A stretch of 64,000 nucleotides of DNA, from assembly GCA_030424845.1 (NCBI GenBank), contig JAUHWC010000001.1:310001-374000 (forward strand). Direction: 5' to 3'. Positions 44,588-53,149 of this stretch are shown here, piece after piece (the stretch's first letter is position 1; every line of letters begins with the position of its first letter). The position numbers were made by a program, and so were the translations under genes. The notes under the pieces are model-generated. The model was not told where the DNA came from. It did no database searches and was given only the letters and a program-made list of their open reading frames with translations. The DNA comes from Alphaproteobacteria bacterium. GTDB lineage: Bacteria; Pseudomonadota; Alphaproteobacteria; Sphingomonadales; Sphingomonadaceae.

Positions 44588-46396
44588 TCAGCGTACCGTG
44601 TTCCATGGACGGGACAGCAATCCGGCACAGTTGATTACCCCTACCAGCGAGTAAGTCTGCGGGAAGTTCCCCCATAGTTCGCCGGTCTCGAAATCCATGT
44701 CCTCCGACAGCAGGCCGGACCCCGTCCGATGGCCAAGCATGGTGCAGAACAGTTCGCGTGCCTCTTCCTTGCGATCCATAAGGGCCAGCGCCTCGATCAG
44801 CCAGAAGGTGCAGATGTTGAAGGCGGTTTCCGGCGTACCGAAGTCGTCCTCGGCGGCATAGCGCAGCATGTGCTCGCCGCGGCGCAGCTCCTTCTCGACC
44901 ATGGCGAAGGTGGACTGGAAGCGCGGGTCGTCCGGCTTGACGAACCGCAGTTCCAGCAGTTGCAGCAAGCTGGCATCGAGATATCCGCTCTCGAAACTGG
45001 CGCCGTAATGGCCGCCCTCGCCGTTCTCGACCCAGGCTTCCTTCTCGATCGTGGCGCGCACCTTGTCCGCCCGGTCGCGCCAGAATTTCGCCTTGTCCTG
45101 CCATCCTTGCAGTTCGGCCACGGTGGCAAGGCGATCGCATGCCGCCCAGCTCATCACGGCGGAATAGGTATGCACCTCCTGCCGGGTGCGGAACTCCCAC
45201 AAGCCGGCATCGGGCTGGTCATGCATCTTCCACGCACTCTCGCCCACCTGCTCCAATGCCTCGAAATCGCTTTCGTCGGCCATGCGCAGCAGGCGCCTGT
45301 CGATGAAGCCCTGCGCCGTGGGCAACACGATCTGGCCATAGCAGTCATATTGCACCTGCTTGTAGGCGGCATTGCCGATCCGGACCGGACCCATGCCGCG
45401 ATAACCGGCAAGGTATGGCGCGGTCGTCTCGTCCAGTTCGGCGACACCCATCACCGAATAGAGCGGCTGGATCTGCCCATCGCCCGCATTGTCGACGATG
45501 TTGCGCAGATAGGCGAGGTACTTTTCCAGCACGTCCAGCGCGCCAAGGCGGTTGAGCGCCTGCACGGTGTAATAGGAATCGCGGATCCAGCAGTAGCGGT
45601 AATCCCAGTTGCGCTCGCTGCCCGGCGCTTCGGGTATGGAGGTGGTCAGCGCAGCCACGATCGCGCCGGTCTCCTCGTGCTGGCACAGCTTCAGGGTGAT
45701 CGCGCAGCGGATCACCTCCTCCTGCCATTCGAACGGCGTGGCGAGGCTGCGTACCCAGTGCTGCCAGTACTTGCGCGTCAGCTGCTCCATGCTGCGCACT
45801 TCCTCGCGCAGGTTGCCGACGAAAGGCTCGTCCGGGCCGAGGAAGAAATGCGTATCCTCCTCGATGCGGAAGAAGCGCCCTTCCATGATGTAGCCAACGG
45901 GGGCATCGGTGGACAGGCGCAGCGCCTGTCCGGAAATCAGGTAGCGGATGTGGTTGGTGCCGTTGGTGGTATCCGCCAGGCCGGCACCGTGATTTCTCAT
46001 CGGCCGCAAGACCACCTTGATCCGCGGCGTGCCGGCAATCGGGCGCACGATGCGGGTGTAGGAGACAGGCCGGTACATCCGGCCCGAACGCTCGTAGCGC
46101 GGGCAGAAATCCAGGATTTCCACCGCGCTGCCGTCTTCCGCTTCCAGCGTGGTGACGAGGTTGGGCGTATTGCGGATGTATTCCTGCCGGGAACTGACCT
46201 GCCCTTCCAGCTCGAACCGCCACACGCCGGCATCCTGCTGGTCCCCGTTCAGCAAGGCGCAGAATACCGGATCGCCATCAACGCGCGGCACACATCCCCA
46301 GACAAGAGCGCCGCGCTTGTCGATCAGGCCGGAAACCTGGCAATTGCCGATGGGCCACAACTCGAGGTCGGATTGCATGGCGGGCATCCTGTCCAT
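44588..46396 (-). CDS. GH15-family glycoside hydrolase in the trehalose operon
   Basis: A 602-residue protein. The N-terminal beta-sandwich region (MQSDLELWPIGNCQVSGLID) and catalytic (alpha/alpha)6 barrel carry the GH15 motif NWDYRYCWIRDSYYTVQAL, a GH15-type W-x-RD region, and LWGNFPQTYSLVGVINCA near the C-terminus. GH15 members next to otsA-otsB may act as trehalases or glucoamylase-like enzymes; which applies here is not shown. ATG 46396 overlaps the otsB stop; ATG 46378 (MQSDLELW) is an equally plausible start. Operon order is otsB, this gene, otsA. Confidence 0.9.
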   Translation of the reverse strand: MDRMPAMQSDLELWPIGNCQVSGLIDKRGALVWGCVPRVDGDPVFCALLNGDQQDAGVWRFELEGQVSSRQEYIRNTPNLVTTLEAEDGSAVEILDFCPRYERSGRMYRPVSYTRIVRPIAGTPRIKVVLRPMRNHGAGLADTTNGTNHIRYLISGQALRLSTDAPVGYIMEGRFFRIEEDTHFFLGPDEPFVGNLREEVRSMEQLTRKYWQHWVRSLATPFEWQEEVIRCAITLKLCQHEETGAIVAALTTSIPEAPGSERNWDYRYCWIRDSYYTVQALNRLGALDVLEKYLAYLRNIVDNAGDGQIQPLYSVMGVAELDETTAPYLAGYRGMGPVRIGNAAYKQVQYDCYGQIVLPTAQGFIDRRLLRMADESDFEALEQVGESAWKMHDQPDAGLWEFRTRQEVHTYSAVMSWAACDRLATVAELQGWQDKAKFWRDRADKVRATIEKEAWVENGEGGHYGASFESGYLDASLLQLLELRFVKPDDPRFQSTFAMVEKELRRGEHMLRYAAEDDFGTPETAFNICTFWLIEALALMDRKEEARELFCTMLGHRTGSGLLSEDMDFETGELWGNFPQTYSLVGVINCAGLLSRPWNTVR

Positions 46397-47142
46397 CAGG
46401 CGATCCCCAACCAGTTGAGCACTGCTGCCGGGTCAGCCAAGCGATATTGCGCCAGCGTGGGGTTGCGATCTCCTACCAAGATTCCGGTTCCTCCATGAGC
46501 CATGACGGCTGCAAAGCCGTCTTCATCCGTAACGTCATCACCGATAAACAGCGGGTGCGAACCTGCAAACAGCGAATGATCCATGAAAGCATGGACTGCG
46601 GCGCCCTTCTCCGCGCCCGGATTGACCAGTTCGATCACGCATTTGCCGCCCTTGATTTCGAGGCCATGCCTGTCGGAAACCTCCTTGGCGAAGGCCAGCC
46701 CGGCATCTTCGAGCGAGGGATCGGACCGATAATGCAGCGCCGCGCCATGCGGCTTCTCTTCCAGCGAAAAACCATGCCTCCGGGCGAAACCGGCCAGTTC
46801 GGCGCGAACGTCAGCCGGGATTGCAGCGGGCGCTTCCGCAAGGTGGGAGCCATCCGGCAAGCGCATGTCTGCCCCGTGCGATCCGGCACGCGCAATCGCC
46901 AGGGTACCGGTATGCCCTTCGATATCGCTGATCGCGCGCCCGCTTATGAGCGCCAGACGCCCGCCAAGTTCATTGGCCAACCCCGCAAGACGATCGGCGA
47001 TCCGGGCAGGAACACGAATGGAATCCGGCGTGGGGGCAATATCCACCAGGGTCCCGTCAAAATCGAGGAAGACCGATATCGGACCATCCGAACGCAAGGC
47101 ATCAAGGCTTGGCGGATGCGGCAGGGAAGTTGTCGCTGGCAT
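46396..47142 (-). CDS. otsB: Trehalose-6-phosphate phosphatase
   Basis: Dephosphorylates trehalose-6-phosphate to trehalose. The 248-residue HAD-superfamily protein has the nucleophile motif FLDFDGTLVDIAP (first Asp), a lysine motif in the middle region (KGGKCVIELV), and FIGDDVTDEDGFAAV binding Mg. First gene of the trehalose operon, overlapping the GH15 start by 1 base. Divergent from the acyltransferase gene at 47302. Confidence 0.95.
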   Translation of the reverse strand: MPATTSLPHPPSLDALRSDGPISVFLDFDGTLVDIAPTPDSIRVPARIADRLAGLANELGGRLALISGRAISDIEGHTGTLAIARAGSHGADMRLPDGSHLAEAPAAIPADVRAELAGFARRHGFSLEEKPHGAALHYRSDPSLEDAGLAFAKEVSDRHGLEIKGGKCVIELVNPGAEKGAAVHAFMDHSLFAGSHPLFIGDDVTDEDGFAAVMAHGGTGILVGDRNPTLAQYRLADPAAVLNWLGIA

Positions 47143-47301
47143 CGATCCCTAGGCATAAGCCCCGCTGGCCTTTGGTCAATCGCGCAAGTGCCAATCTTGC
47201 GGCATTGCACCAAGTCACCCCGGACATGATGCAGGAATTCAACTGTTGAAGGCCGTCAACCGCGCTTCAAATTGGAGCTGCGGCATGTTTAAAGGCACCG
47301 C

Positions 47302-48000
47302 ATGATCCTGTTTGGCATCCGATCACCGCTGGTCGTCGAAGTGGAAGAGACTCTGCTCCGCCTCGACAGGGCCGTCACGGCCGCTGTCAGCGTGAACGAC
47401 ACCCCGCGCATCCTTGACCGGAGGGCCGTGGTCGACCTTGCCGATTTCGAGCCGCCGGAAGGCGGGCGTTTCATTCCGATAGCCTTCCAGCCGCAACGTC
47501 GCGCAGAGCTCGCTCAAATGGCGCTGGACCTGGGATTGGCCCTTGCAGAATCACTGGTGGACCCGACAGCGATCCTGCCGCGCTCGATCCACATCGGCGA
47601 TGGCACTTTCATCAATGCCGGCTCAGTCATCGGCGGTGCCACGGCAATTGGCGAGATGGTGCTGGTCAGCCGCTCTGCCTCGATCGGCCATCACGTGCTG
47701 CTGGGCGATCGCGTCAGCATCGGCCCCGGCGCGACGTTGGCCGGCAATATCCGCGTGGGAGAGGACAGCGTGATCGGCGCAGGCGCGGTGATCCAGCCGG
47801 ACATCCGCATGACCGGCGATCCCTTCGCAAACCGCGAAAGGACGAGATATGCCCGTCAGGAAAGCCACGGCCCGCGAACTTGCGGGTGGACGATTTGCCG
47901 TAATGTGCGCCAGCAGCCTGCCTCCGAAATGGATCGAGCACATGAAGAACCAAGCTGCCGAGCGGCGCAGCAAGGATGCCGCATCGGCTCTCGACGCTGA
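47302..48000 (+). CDS. PglD/NeuD-like hexapeptide-repeat acyltransferase
   Basis: A protein of 232 codons with an N-terminal nucleotide-sugar-binding-like segment and a left-handed beta-helix made of hexapeptide repeats (DPTAILPRSIHIGDGTFINA, GSVIGGATAIGEMVLVSRSA, GHHVLLGDRVSIGPGATLAG, EDSVIGAGAVIQPDI). Such enzymes O- or N-acetylate sugars for surface glycans. The repeats end near 47815. The last 60 codons are Arg/Gln/Pro-rich and unlike the family, while another frame over the same bases (47849-48034) looks more protein-like. The true C-terminus may therefore be altered by a frameshift, or the frames may really overlap. Confidence 0.7.
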   Translation: MILFGIRSPLVVEVEETLLRLDRAVTAAVSVNDTPRILDRRAVVDLADFEPPEGGRFIPIAFQPQRRAELAQMALDLGLALAESLVDPTAILPRSIHIGDGTFINAGSVIGGATAIGEMVLVSRSASIGHHVLLGDRVSIGPGATLAGNIRVGEDSVIGAGAVIQPDIRMTGDPFANRERTRYARQESHGPRTCGWTICRNVRQQPASEMDRAHEEPSCRAAQQGCRIGSRR

Positions 48001-48034
48001 TGTTCGCGACGCACACGATACCGAAACCGGCTAG
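47849..48034 (+). CDS. Small ORF overlapping the acyltransferase tail
   Basis: A 61-residue frame starting at ATG 47849 with an AAAGGACGAG ribosome-binding site upstream. Its sequence (PVRKATARELAGGRFAVMCA, KWIEHMKNQAAERRSKDAA, DADVRDAHDTETG) has normal amino-acid composition, unlike the overlapping acyltransferase tail. It could be a separate small gene, or the true C-terminal end of the acyltransferase reached after a frameshift. No known family. Confidence 0.4.
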   Translation: MPVRKATARELAGGRFAVMCASSLPPKWIEHMKNQAAERRSKDAASALDADVRDAHDTETG

Positions 48035-48084
48035 CCCCGCGCACAAGGTATGATGCCAGCGGCGGCATTTCATCTTGAAGGAAA

Positions 48085-48161
48085 TGGTAGCGGAGGAGGG
48101 ACTCGAACCCCCGACACGCGGATTATGATTCCGCTGCTCTAACCACCTGAGCTACTCCGCC
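48085..48161 (-). tRNA. tRNA-Met (anticodon CAT), elongator type
   Basis: A 77-base cloverleaf on the minus strand with encoded CCA. The acceptor is GGCGGAG/CTCCGCT, and the anticodon stem GCGGA/TCCGC has loop ATCATAA (anticodon CAT). The T arm is GGTTCGAGTCC. It lacks the GGG/CCC anticodon-stem pairs of initiator tRNA, so elongator Met is favoured. A lysidine-modified Ile tRNA with the same anticodon is less likely but cannot be excluded by eye. Confidence 0.92.
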
Positions 48162-48243
48162 AACCGGCATTGCGCGAAGGGCATGTTCCCTCCGGCAAGG
48201 CGCGCCGTTTAGGGCTGCCTTCGGGAGTGGTCAACAGCCAAAA

Positions 48244-48930
48244 TCACCCTGCGGGCACCGCAGACTGGTTCATCCGCAGAATCTTGGCTGCCAGCCCGCG
48301 ATTGAGCGCGTGATCAAACGCCCGGGCCACTTCCGGCAGGCCTTCGGAAAGGCGCATAAGGGCCTCGCGATCGAAACAGGCAATGCGCATGGGATTGGTC
48401 ACTTTCACCGTGGCGGAAGCACCCTCGCCCCTGATCAGGCTCATTTCCCCGAGGAAGTCTCCCGGGCCACAAACGCCCACCAGCGTGCTGTCATGCTCGA
48501 TCCCGGCAGCGCCCGAGGCGATATAGATCAGCGGAGGCCGCTTCTGGCCCTGCGTCATCAGCACCTCGCCCACTTCCACGTCCTTCCACGTCATCAGGTC
48601 GAGCAGGCGGCGCTGGTGAGCAGGCTCCTCCACCCTGAGCACGTTCTCCAGCAATTCGCGCTCCTCGCTCTTCATCAGCCCCCTGCGCGAGCGATAGAGC
48701 AGCAGCACAAGCTGGATGCCGTTGGCAGCAACGAAGGCCGTATCCCAGACGAGACTGGCGTTATCCTGCGTGCGGAAGATGAAATGCGCCATCGCGGCAA
48801 GGCCGCTCAGCAGCGCCAGGATGCGCAGGTTGCGCAGGGAACGCATCAGCATCGACGTGATCAGGAAGATGTAGGAGAGATGCGCGAAGATGTTGTCCGG
48901 ATCGGCGAGATCGCTGAGTATGTCCTGCAT
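48244..48930 (-). CDS. Popeye-type membrane protein with cyclic-nucleotide-binding fold
   Basis: A 228-residue protein with three N-terminal hydrophobic segments (about residues 14-30, 37-52, 60-80) followed by a soluble cNMP-binding-like beta-barrel. The third helix and following linker read WDTAFVAANGIQLVLLLYR, the same spacing as the W..FV..N..QL..LLY motif of animal Popeye (POPDC) proteins. The barrel's phosphate-binding cassette is VGVCGPGDFLGEMSLIRGEG, altered from the Crp-type FGE...PRSA. Ligand unknown. Last gene of the acpP-fabF-mltG-RNA ligase run, 27 bases after the RNA-ligase-like gene. Alternatively it is a generic Crp-type cNMP-binding membrane protein. Confidence 0.75.
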   Translation of the reverse strand: MQDILSDLADPDNIFAHLSYIFLITSMLMRSLRNLRILALLSGLAAMAHFIFRTQDNASLVWDTAFVAANGIQLVLLLYRSRRGLMKSEERELLENVLRVEEPAHQRRLLDLMTWKDVEVGEVLMTQGQKRPPLIYIASGAAGIEHDSTLVGVCGPGDFLGEMSLIRGEGASATVKVTNPMRIACFDREALMRLSEGLPEVARAFDHALNRGLAAKILRMNQSAVPAG

Positions 48931-48957
48931 CGTCTTCCATTCCCCCGATAATTCGAC

Positions 48958-49473
48958 TCAGCCGCGGAACCTCCATCGCTTGATGAATTCCCACGGGCCG
49001 CCCTTGTAAGCATGCAACTCCAGCCCGCGAAAGGCACAATCTCGTTTCACTACAAGGGGATAGAGCTCTTCCTGCAGGGCCCTGGCCTCCTCGATGCTGA
49101 CCTTGTTCTGCACGGTGACATGCAGGCGCGGGCGATGCTGGTCCTGCGGGGTCAGCAGGCCGTGGAAGCGATCTGACATCTCCTCCCACAGCGCGATCAT
49201 TGCCGGGCTGGAGAGCTTGAGCGCGGTTCCCTTGCCCAGCTTCATCACCCCTTCCAGCCGCGCCGGAACAGGGGCATTGTCACGCGCGAGGGCGGCCAGC
49301 ACATCCCGCACCTCATGCTCTGCACCGGGCGGCAAGGCGTGGAACAGGGTGACGTGCGCCTTCAGGAAATTGCGCTCCGGCGGGAAGTGATCGGTGCGAA
49401 GCTGGGTCGCCCAGCTGTAGAGGTCCTGCGGCAGTTCCGCCGTCACGATCAGCGGGGCTGGGCTGCCGCTCAC
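48958..49473 (-). CDS. 2'-5' RNA ligase family protein (two HxT motifs)
   Basis: A 171-residue member of the 2H phosphoesterase superfamily with the two HxT motifs HVTLFHAL (about residue 41) and HVTVQNK (about 124). Bacterial members (ThpR-like) act as RNA 2',3'-cyclic phosphodiesterases or 2'-5' RNA ligases in vitro, with unclear physiological role. Its start overlaps the mltG stop by 4 bases (ATGA), so it is translationally coupled to mltG. Confidence 0.88.
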   Translation of the reverse strand: MSGSPAPLIVTAELPQDLYSWATQLRTDHFPPERNFLKAHVTLFHALPPGAEHEVRDVLAALARDNAPVPARLEGVMKLGKGTALKLSSPAMIALWEEMSDRFHGLLTPQDQHRPRLHVTVQNKVSIEEARALQEELYPLVVKRDCAFRGLELHAYKGGPWEFIKRWRFRG

Positions 49474-50441
49474 ATTTCCCCGCGCTGGCGCCGGATCTCG
49501 TACCAGCGTTCGACATTGGCCTGATGCTCGGCATAGGTTTCTGCAAAGGCGTGGCCACCGCTATCGTCCGCCACCATGAACAGCGCGTCCGTCTCATCCG
49601 GATTGAGCACGGCAGCAATCGCCTCGCGCCCCGGATTGGTGATCGGGCCGCGCGGCAGGCCGTCCATCGAATAAGTGTTGTAATCATTCACCGCGTCGAT
49701 TTCCGAGCGGCGGATGCGGCGTCCCAGCGGCCGGCCCCGGGTGATGGGATAGATGATCGTCGGGTCTGCCTCCAGCCGCATTCCGATGCGCAGGCGGTTG
49801 GAATAGAGGCCCGCCACCATGCCGCGCTCGCCCGGAACGCCGGTTTCCTTCTCGACGATCGAGGCAAGGATCACCGCTTCCTCGGGCGTGTCGACAACGC
49901 TGCGCGGGCCCTTGGTCGGCCAGAGTTCCGCCAGCGCCTCGTCCATCGCGGCCTGCATCCGGGCGAGGACGGCCGCGCGGCTTTCCCCGCGCCCGAAATC
50001 ATAGGTGTTCGGCAGCACGGAACCCTCTGCCGGAACCTCCACTTCACCCGTCAGCAGCTGCTCGGCCATCAGCGCCTCGTGCACCAGCACCGAGGGCATG
50101 CCTTCGGGAATGGTGATCATGCGGCGGATCACGTCGCCATGCTGGAAGGTATCGAGGATCTGCGATGGCGATGCGCCTGCCGGCAGCATGAACTCACCCG
50201 CCTTGATCGGATCGCTCCCACCAAAGATCTTCGCGCGCAGCAGGAATGCGTCAGCGGAATGGATATGCCCCTCCTCCTCCAGCTTCTGCGCCGCGGAGGT
50301 GAGCGTGGAGCCTGATGGCACGATGAAGGCCACGTCCTCCTCCACCGGGCCGGAGGAATACCAGCCGAACGCAAGCCAGGCCGCCGCCGCAAGGGCAACG
50401 GCAAGCAGCAGGGCAAGAAGGGCGCAACCGGCCCTGAACAT
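49470..50441 (-). CDS. mltG: Endolytic murein transglycosylase MltG
   Basis: Inner-membrane enzyme that cleaves nascent glycan strands and sets their length. The 323-residue protein has an N-terminal membrane anchor (LLALLLAVALAAAAWLAFGW), a LysM-like segment (FIVPSGSTLTSAAQKLEEEG), and the YceG catalytic region with the glutamate in ASIVEKETGVPGERGMVAGL and SNRLRIGMRLEADPTIIYPI, NDYNTYSMDGLPRGPITNPG, each shown in part. It is 12 bases after fabF and overlaps the RNA-ligase gene. Confidence 0.95.
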   Translation of the reverse strand: MFRAGCALLALLLAVALAAAAWLAFGWYSSGPVEEDVAFIVPSGSTLTSAAQKLEEEGHIHSADAFLLRAKIFGGSDPIKAGEFMLPAGASPSQILDTFQHGDVIRRMITIPEGMPSVLVHEALMAEQLLTGEVEVPAEGSVLPNTYDFGRGESRAAVLARMQAAMDEALAELWPTKGPRSVVDTPEEAVILASIVEKETGVPGERGMVAGLYSNRLRIGMRLEADPTIIYPITRGRPLGRRIRRSEIDAVNDYNTYSMDGLPRGPITNPGREAIAAVLNPDETDALFMVADDSGGHAFAETYAEHQANVERWYEIRRQRGEM

Positions 50442-50453
50442 GGCGGCTTTTCC

Positions 50454-51719
50454 TTAGTCGACCTTCTTGACGATCAGCGAGGCATTGGTGCCGCCGAAGC
50501 CGAAGCTGTTGTTGAGCGCGGCGCGCACTTCGCGCTTCTTGGCCTGCAGCGGGACAAGGTCCACGCCTTCGGTGCCGTCATCCGGCGTGTGCAGGTTGAG
50601 CGTGGGCGGCACGATCTGGTCGCGGATCGCCAGGATACAGAAGATGCTCTCAACCGCACCTGCACCACCCAGAAGGTGGCCGATGGCGCTCTTGGTGGAG
50701 CTCATGGAAGCACCGCCAAGATCATCGCCCAAGACGCGCTTCACAGCGGCCAGTTCGATCGTGTCCGCCATGGTGGAGGTGCCATGGGCGTTGACGTAGT
50801 CGATCTCGGAAGGATCGAGCCCGGCCTTCTTCAGCGCCATGCGCATCGAATTTTCCGCACCCTTGCCTTCCGGGTGCGGCGCGGTGACGTGATAGGCATC
50901 GCCGGACAGGCCATAGCCGACCACTTCGGCGTAGATCTTCGCGCCGCGCGCCTTGGCGTGCTCGTATTCCTCGAGCACCACCACCCCTGCGCCCTCGCCC
51001 ATCACGAAGCCGTCGCGGTCCTTGTCATAGGGTCGGCTGGCTTCGGTCGGTCGGTCGTTCATGCTGCAATTGAGCGCGCGGGCCTGGGCGAAACCGGCGA
51101 TGCCGATGGGGCACACGGTCGCTTCCGCGCCGCCTGCAACCATGATGTCTGCGTCATCGTCGCGGATCATGCGGGCAGCATCGCCAATCGAGTGGGCACC
51201 GGTGGAGCATGCGGTCACCACGGCGTGGTTCGGCCCCATCAGCCCGTACTTGATCGAAACCTGCCCGGAAATCAGGTTGATCAGTCGGCCATGCACGAAG
51301 TGCGGGCTTACACGGCCGGGTCCGCGCTCGTGCAAATTGACCGATTCCAGCTCGATCCCCGGCAATCCGCCGATTCCCGAACCGATCGAACAACCGGCGC
51401 GCAGCTTCAGCGCATCATCCATTTCGGTAAGGCCGGCATCTTCCAGCGCCTGGCCGGCGGCATCGATGCCATAGACGATGAAGGGATCGACCTGGCGCTG
51501 CACCTTGGTGTCCACGCGCTTGTTGGGATCAAAGCCGTATTCGTGATCGGCAGGCTTCACCTCGCCGGCGATCTGGCATTTCTGGTTAGACGCATCGAAG
51601 CGGGTGATCGGACCGATACCGCTCTTGCCGGCAAGCAGGTTTGCCCAGGTGGTTTCCACGTCAGCACCCAGCGGGGTGACAAGGCCGATTCCGGTTACGA
51701 CAACTCGCCGCATACGCAT
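50454..51719 (-). CDS. fabF: 3-oxoacyl-ACP synthase II (beta-ketoacyl-ACP synthase)
   Basis: Elongating condensing enzyme of fatty-acid synthesis. The 421-residue thiolase-fold protein has the active-site cysteine in VTACSTGAHSIGDA and the catalytic histidines in NAHGTSTMADTIEL and SIKSAIGHLLGGAGA-type motif (here TKSAIGHLLGGAGAVES). Start is ATG 51719 with GGAGAG upstream; ATG 51713 is an in-frame alternative. It follows acpP on the same strand, separated by 97 bases that contain a terminator-like hairpin. Confidence 0.96.
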   Translation of the reverse strand: MRMRRVVVTGIGLVTPLGADVETTWANLLAGKSGIGPITRFDASNQKCQIAGEVKPADHEYGFDPNKRVDTKVQRQVDPFIVYGIDAAGQALEDAGLTEMDDALKLRAGCSIGSGIGGLPGIELESVNLHERGPGRVSPHFVHGRLINLISGQVSIKYGLMGPNHAVVTACSTGAHSIGDAARMIRDDDADIMVAGGAEATVCPIGIAGFAQARALNCSMNDRPTEASRPYDKDRDGFVMGEGAGVVVLEEYEHAKARGAKIYAEVVGYGLSGDAYHVTAPHPEGKGAENSMRMALKKAGLDPSEIDYVNAHGTSTMADTIELAAVKRVLGDDLGGASMSSTKSAIGHLLGGAGAVESIFCILAIRDQIVPPTLNLHTPDDGTEGVDLVPLQAKKREVRAALNNSFGFGGTNASLIVKKVD

Positions 51720-51727
51720 TCTCTCTC

Positions 51728-51765
51728 CAAAACAGCGAAAGGCCCAGCCATCATGGCTGAGCCTT
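51728..51765 (-). terminator. Attenuator-like hairpin between acpP and fabF
   Basis: On the minus strand AAGGCTCAGCCA (51765-51754) pairs with TGGCTGGGCCTT (51750-51739) around a TGA loop and is followed by TCGCTGTTTT. It would end part of the acpP transcripts before fabF, a plausible way to make more acyl carrier protein than condensing enzyme. Confidence 0.6.
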
Positions 51766-51816
51766 CCCTCCCCGTCCGCGTCCGGCGGGACCCTTCGCGA
51801 ACGGGGTTAAGGGTGC

Positions 51817-52053
51817 TTAGCCCGCGTTCTCGTCGATGTACTTGATGGCATCGCCGACGGTGTTGATCTTCTCGGCCGCATCGTCCGGAATTTCCACACC
51901 GAATTCTTCTTCAAAGGCCATCACCAGCTCGACGATGTCGAGGCTGTCTGCGCCCAGGTCATCGATGAAGCTCGCATCGGCTGCGACCTTGTCTTCTTCG
52001 ACGCCGAGGTGCTCGACGACAATCTTCTTAACGCGATCAGCGGTATCGCTCAT
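51817..52053 (-). CDS. acpP: Acyl carrier protein
   Basis: A 78-residue acidic protein that carries acyl chains on a phosphopantetheine arm. The attachment serine lies in [19 protein letters not shown] 52053 gives the normal start ([16 protein letters not shown]) with GAGGGA upstream; in-frame readings to 52146 are spurious. First gene of the acpP-fabF-mltG operon. Confidence 0.98.
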   Translation of the reverse strand: MSDTADRVKKIVVEHLGVEEDKVAADASFIDDLGADSLDIVELVMAFEEEFGVEIPDDAAEKINTVGDAIKYIDENAG

Positions 52054-52164
52054 TTTGTTCCCTCTCGAAACACGGGTTGGATTTGAACTTTGCCCTAGAG
52101 AGTGCCGCGCACACTGGCAAGACCTGACAACAAGCGAATTGGCCATGTAACGGTGGATTTCGCC

Positions 52165-53097
52165 TCATGCGCCGTGGTGATTGGCCATTTGCCTGTCTGC
52201 CCGCATACGTTCGCGCAAGCGTTGCAGGCCTGCCTGCGCCTCGTCATCCGAATCCTCGAACTGCAGGGCATGGTTGTAGGCAGCCTCTGCCGCATCGATG
52301 TCATAACGCTGCTCGGCGCACAGGCCGACATTGAAGCTTAACGCCGGATGGTCGGGATTTTGCGTGTGCAGGCGCGCGAACTGGGCACAGGCCGCCGCCT
52401 CGTCCGTCCTGGTCAGGCGGATGGCATCGCGGAATTCGTCGCGCGCATCCCCTTCAAGGCCCCGGCGGCGCTCCATGATGCGGATATCCTCCACCCGGTA
52501 GGCGGGGGCCAGGCGATAACGCACGTCGCGCGCGACCTCATCCACCATTTCTCGGATCGCCGGATCGCCATCGGGCGCGGTATCCAGTTCCGGGCAATAG
52601 GAGAGCTGGCGATTCTTCTGGATATCCGAACTCCACAGGAGATTGCCGTTGTAGCCCACCAGCCGCATCTCGGGCCGCAAGGTGATGCTGATGCGGACGC
52701 AATCGAGTTCGACCTCGCGTCGTTCGATGCAGCGACCGCGATCATCCTCCGCCCAGCAGATTTCGCGCTTGGACTTGTAGTCGGTGTCGGCATAGGTCGG
52801 CTGGGCATAGCCTGTCAGCACCGCATCGGCATCCTCGGCGCGCGATTGCACCAGCACGGTGAACCACGGTTCTCCCTGCACCTCTGCCTCTCGCAGGCGG
52901 TCTGCCACGGCAAAGGCCAGCGCATCGCCATCCACCCCGCCGAACCGCTCGACCGCAATCGAATTGAGCGACGCGGCACCATCGCTTTCGGCAGGGTAGA
53001 CGCCTGCGATCCGCAGCGTTTCCGCCGCTGCGGGCATGGCGGACAAGCCCGCCCCCAGCGCCAGTCCGGCGCTGATTATCCGAATGAAATGTGCCAC
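52165..53097 (-). CDS. Secreted protein with C-terminal TPR-like repeats
   Basis: A 310-residue exported protein with a signal peptide (IISAGLALGAGLSAMPAAA|E). The middle has two cysteine-containing segments (REICWAEDDRGRC and VELDCVRISITL) and a beta-rich fold; the C-terminus has helical TPR-like pairs (CAQFARLHTQNPDHPALSFN, DAAEAAYNHALQFEDSDDEA). No known catalytic motif. Function unknown; likely a periplasmic scaffold or assembly factor. It lies upstream of acpP on the same strand, 111 bases away. Confidence 0.8.
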   Translation of the reverse strand: MAHFIRIISAGLALGAGLSAMPAAAETLRIAGVYPAESDGAASLNSIAVERFGGVDGDALAFAVADRLREAEVQGEPWFTVLVQSRAEDADAVLTGYAQPTYADTDYKSKREICWAEDDRGRCIERREVELDCVRISITLRPEMRLVGYNGNLLWSSDIQKNRQLSYCPELDTAPDGDPAIREMVDEVARDVRYRLAPAYRVEDIRIMERRRGLEGDARDEFRDAIRLTRTDEAAACAQFARLHTQNPDHPALSFNVGLCAEQRYDIDAAEAAYNHALQFEDSDDEAQAGLQRLRERMRADRQMANHHGA

Positions 53098-53149
53098 TTA
53101 CCTTCCCCCTTTTCAGGAGGAGGTTGGTAGAACGACGGCAGCGAAATCG

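Noticed and set aside
44729-46498. 589-codon plus-strand frame
   Set aside because: Antisense of the GH15 gene; amino-acid composition is rich in His, Arg and Gln without motifs.
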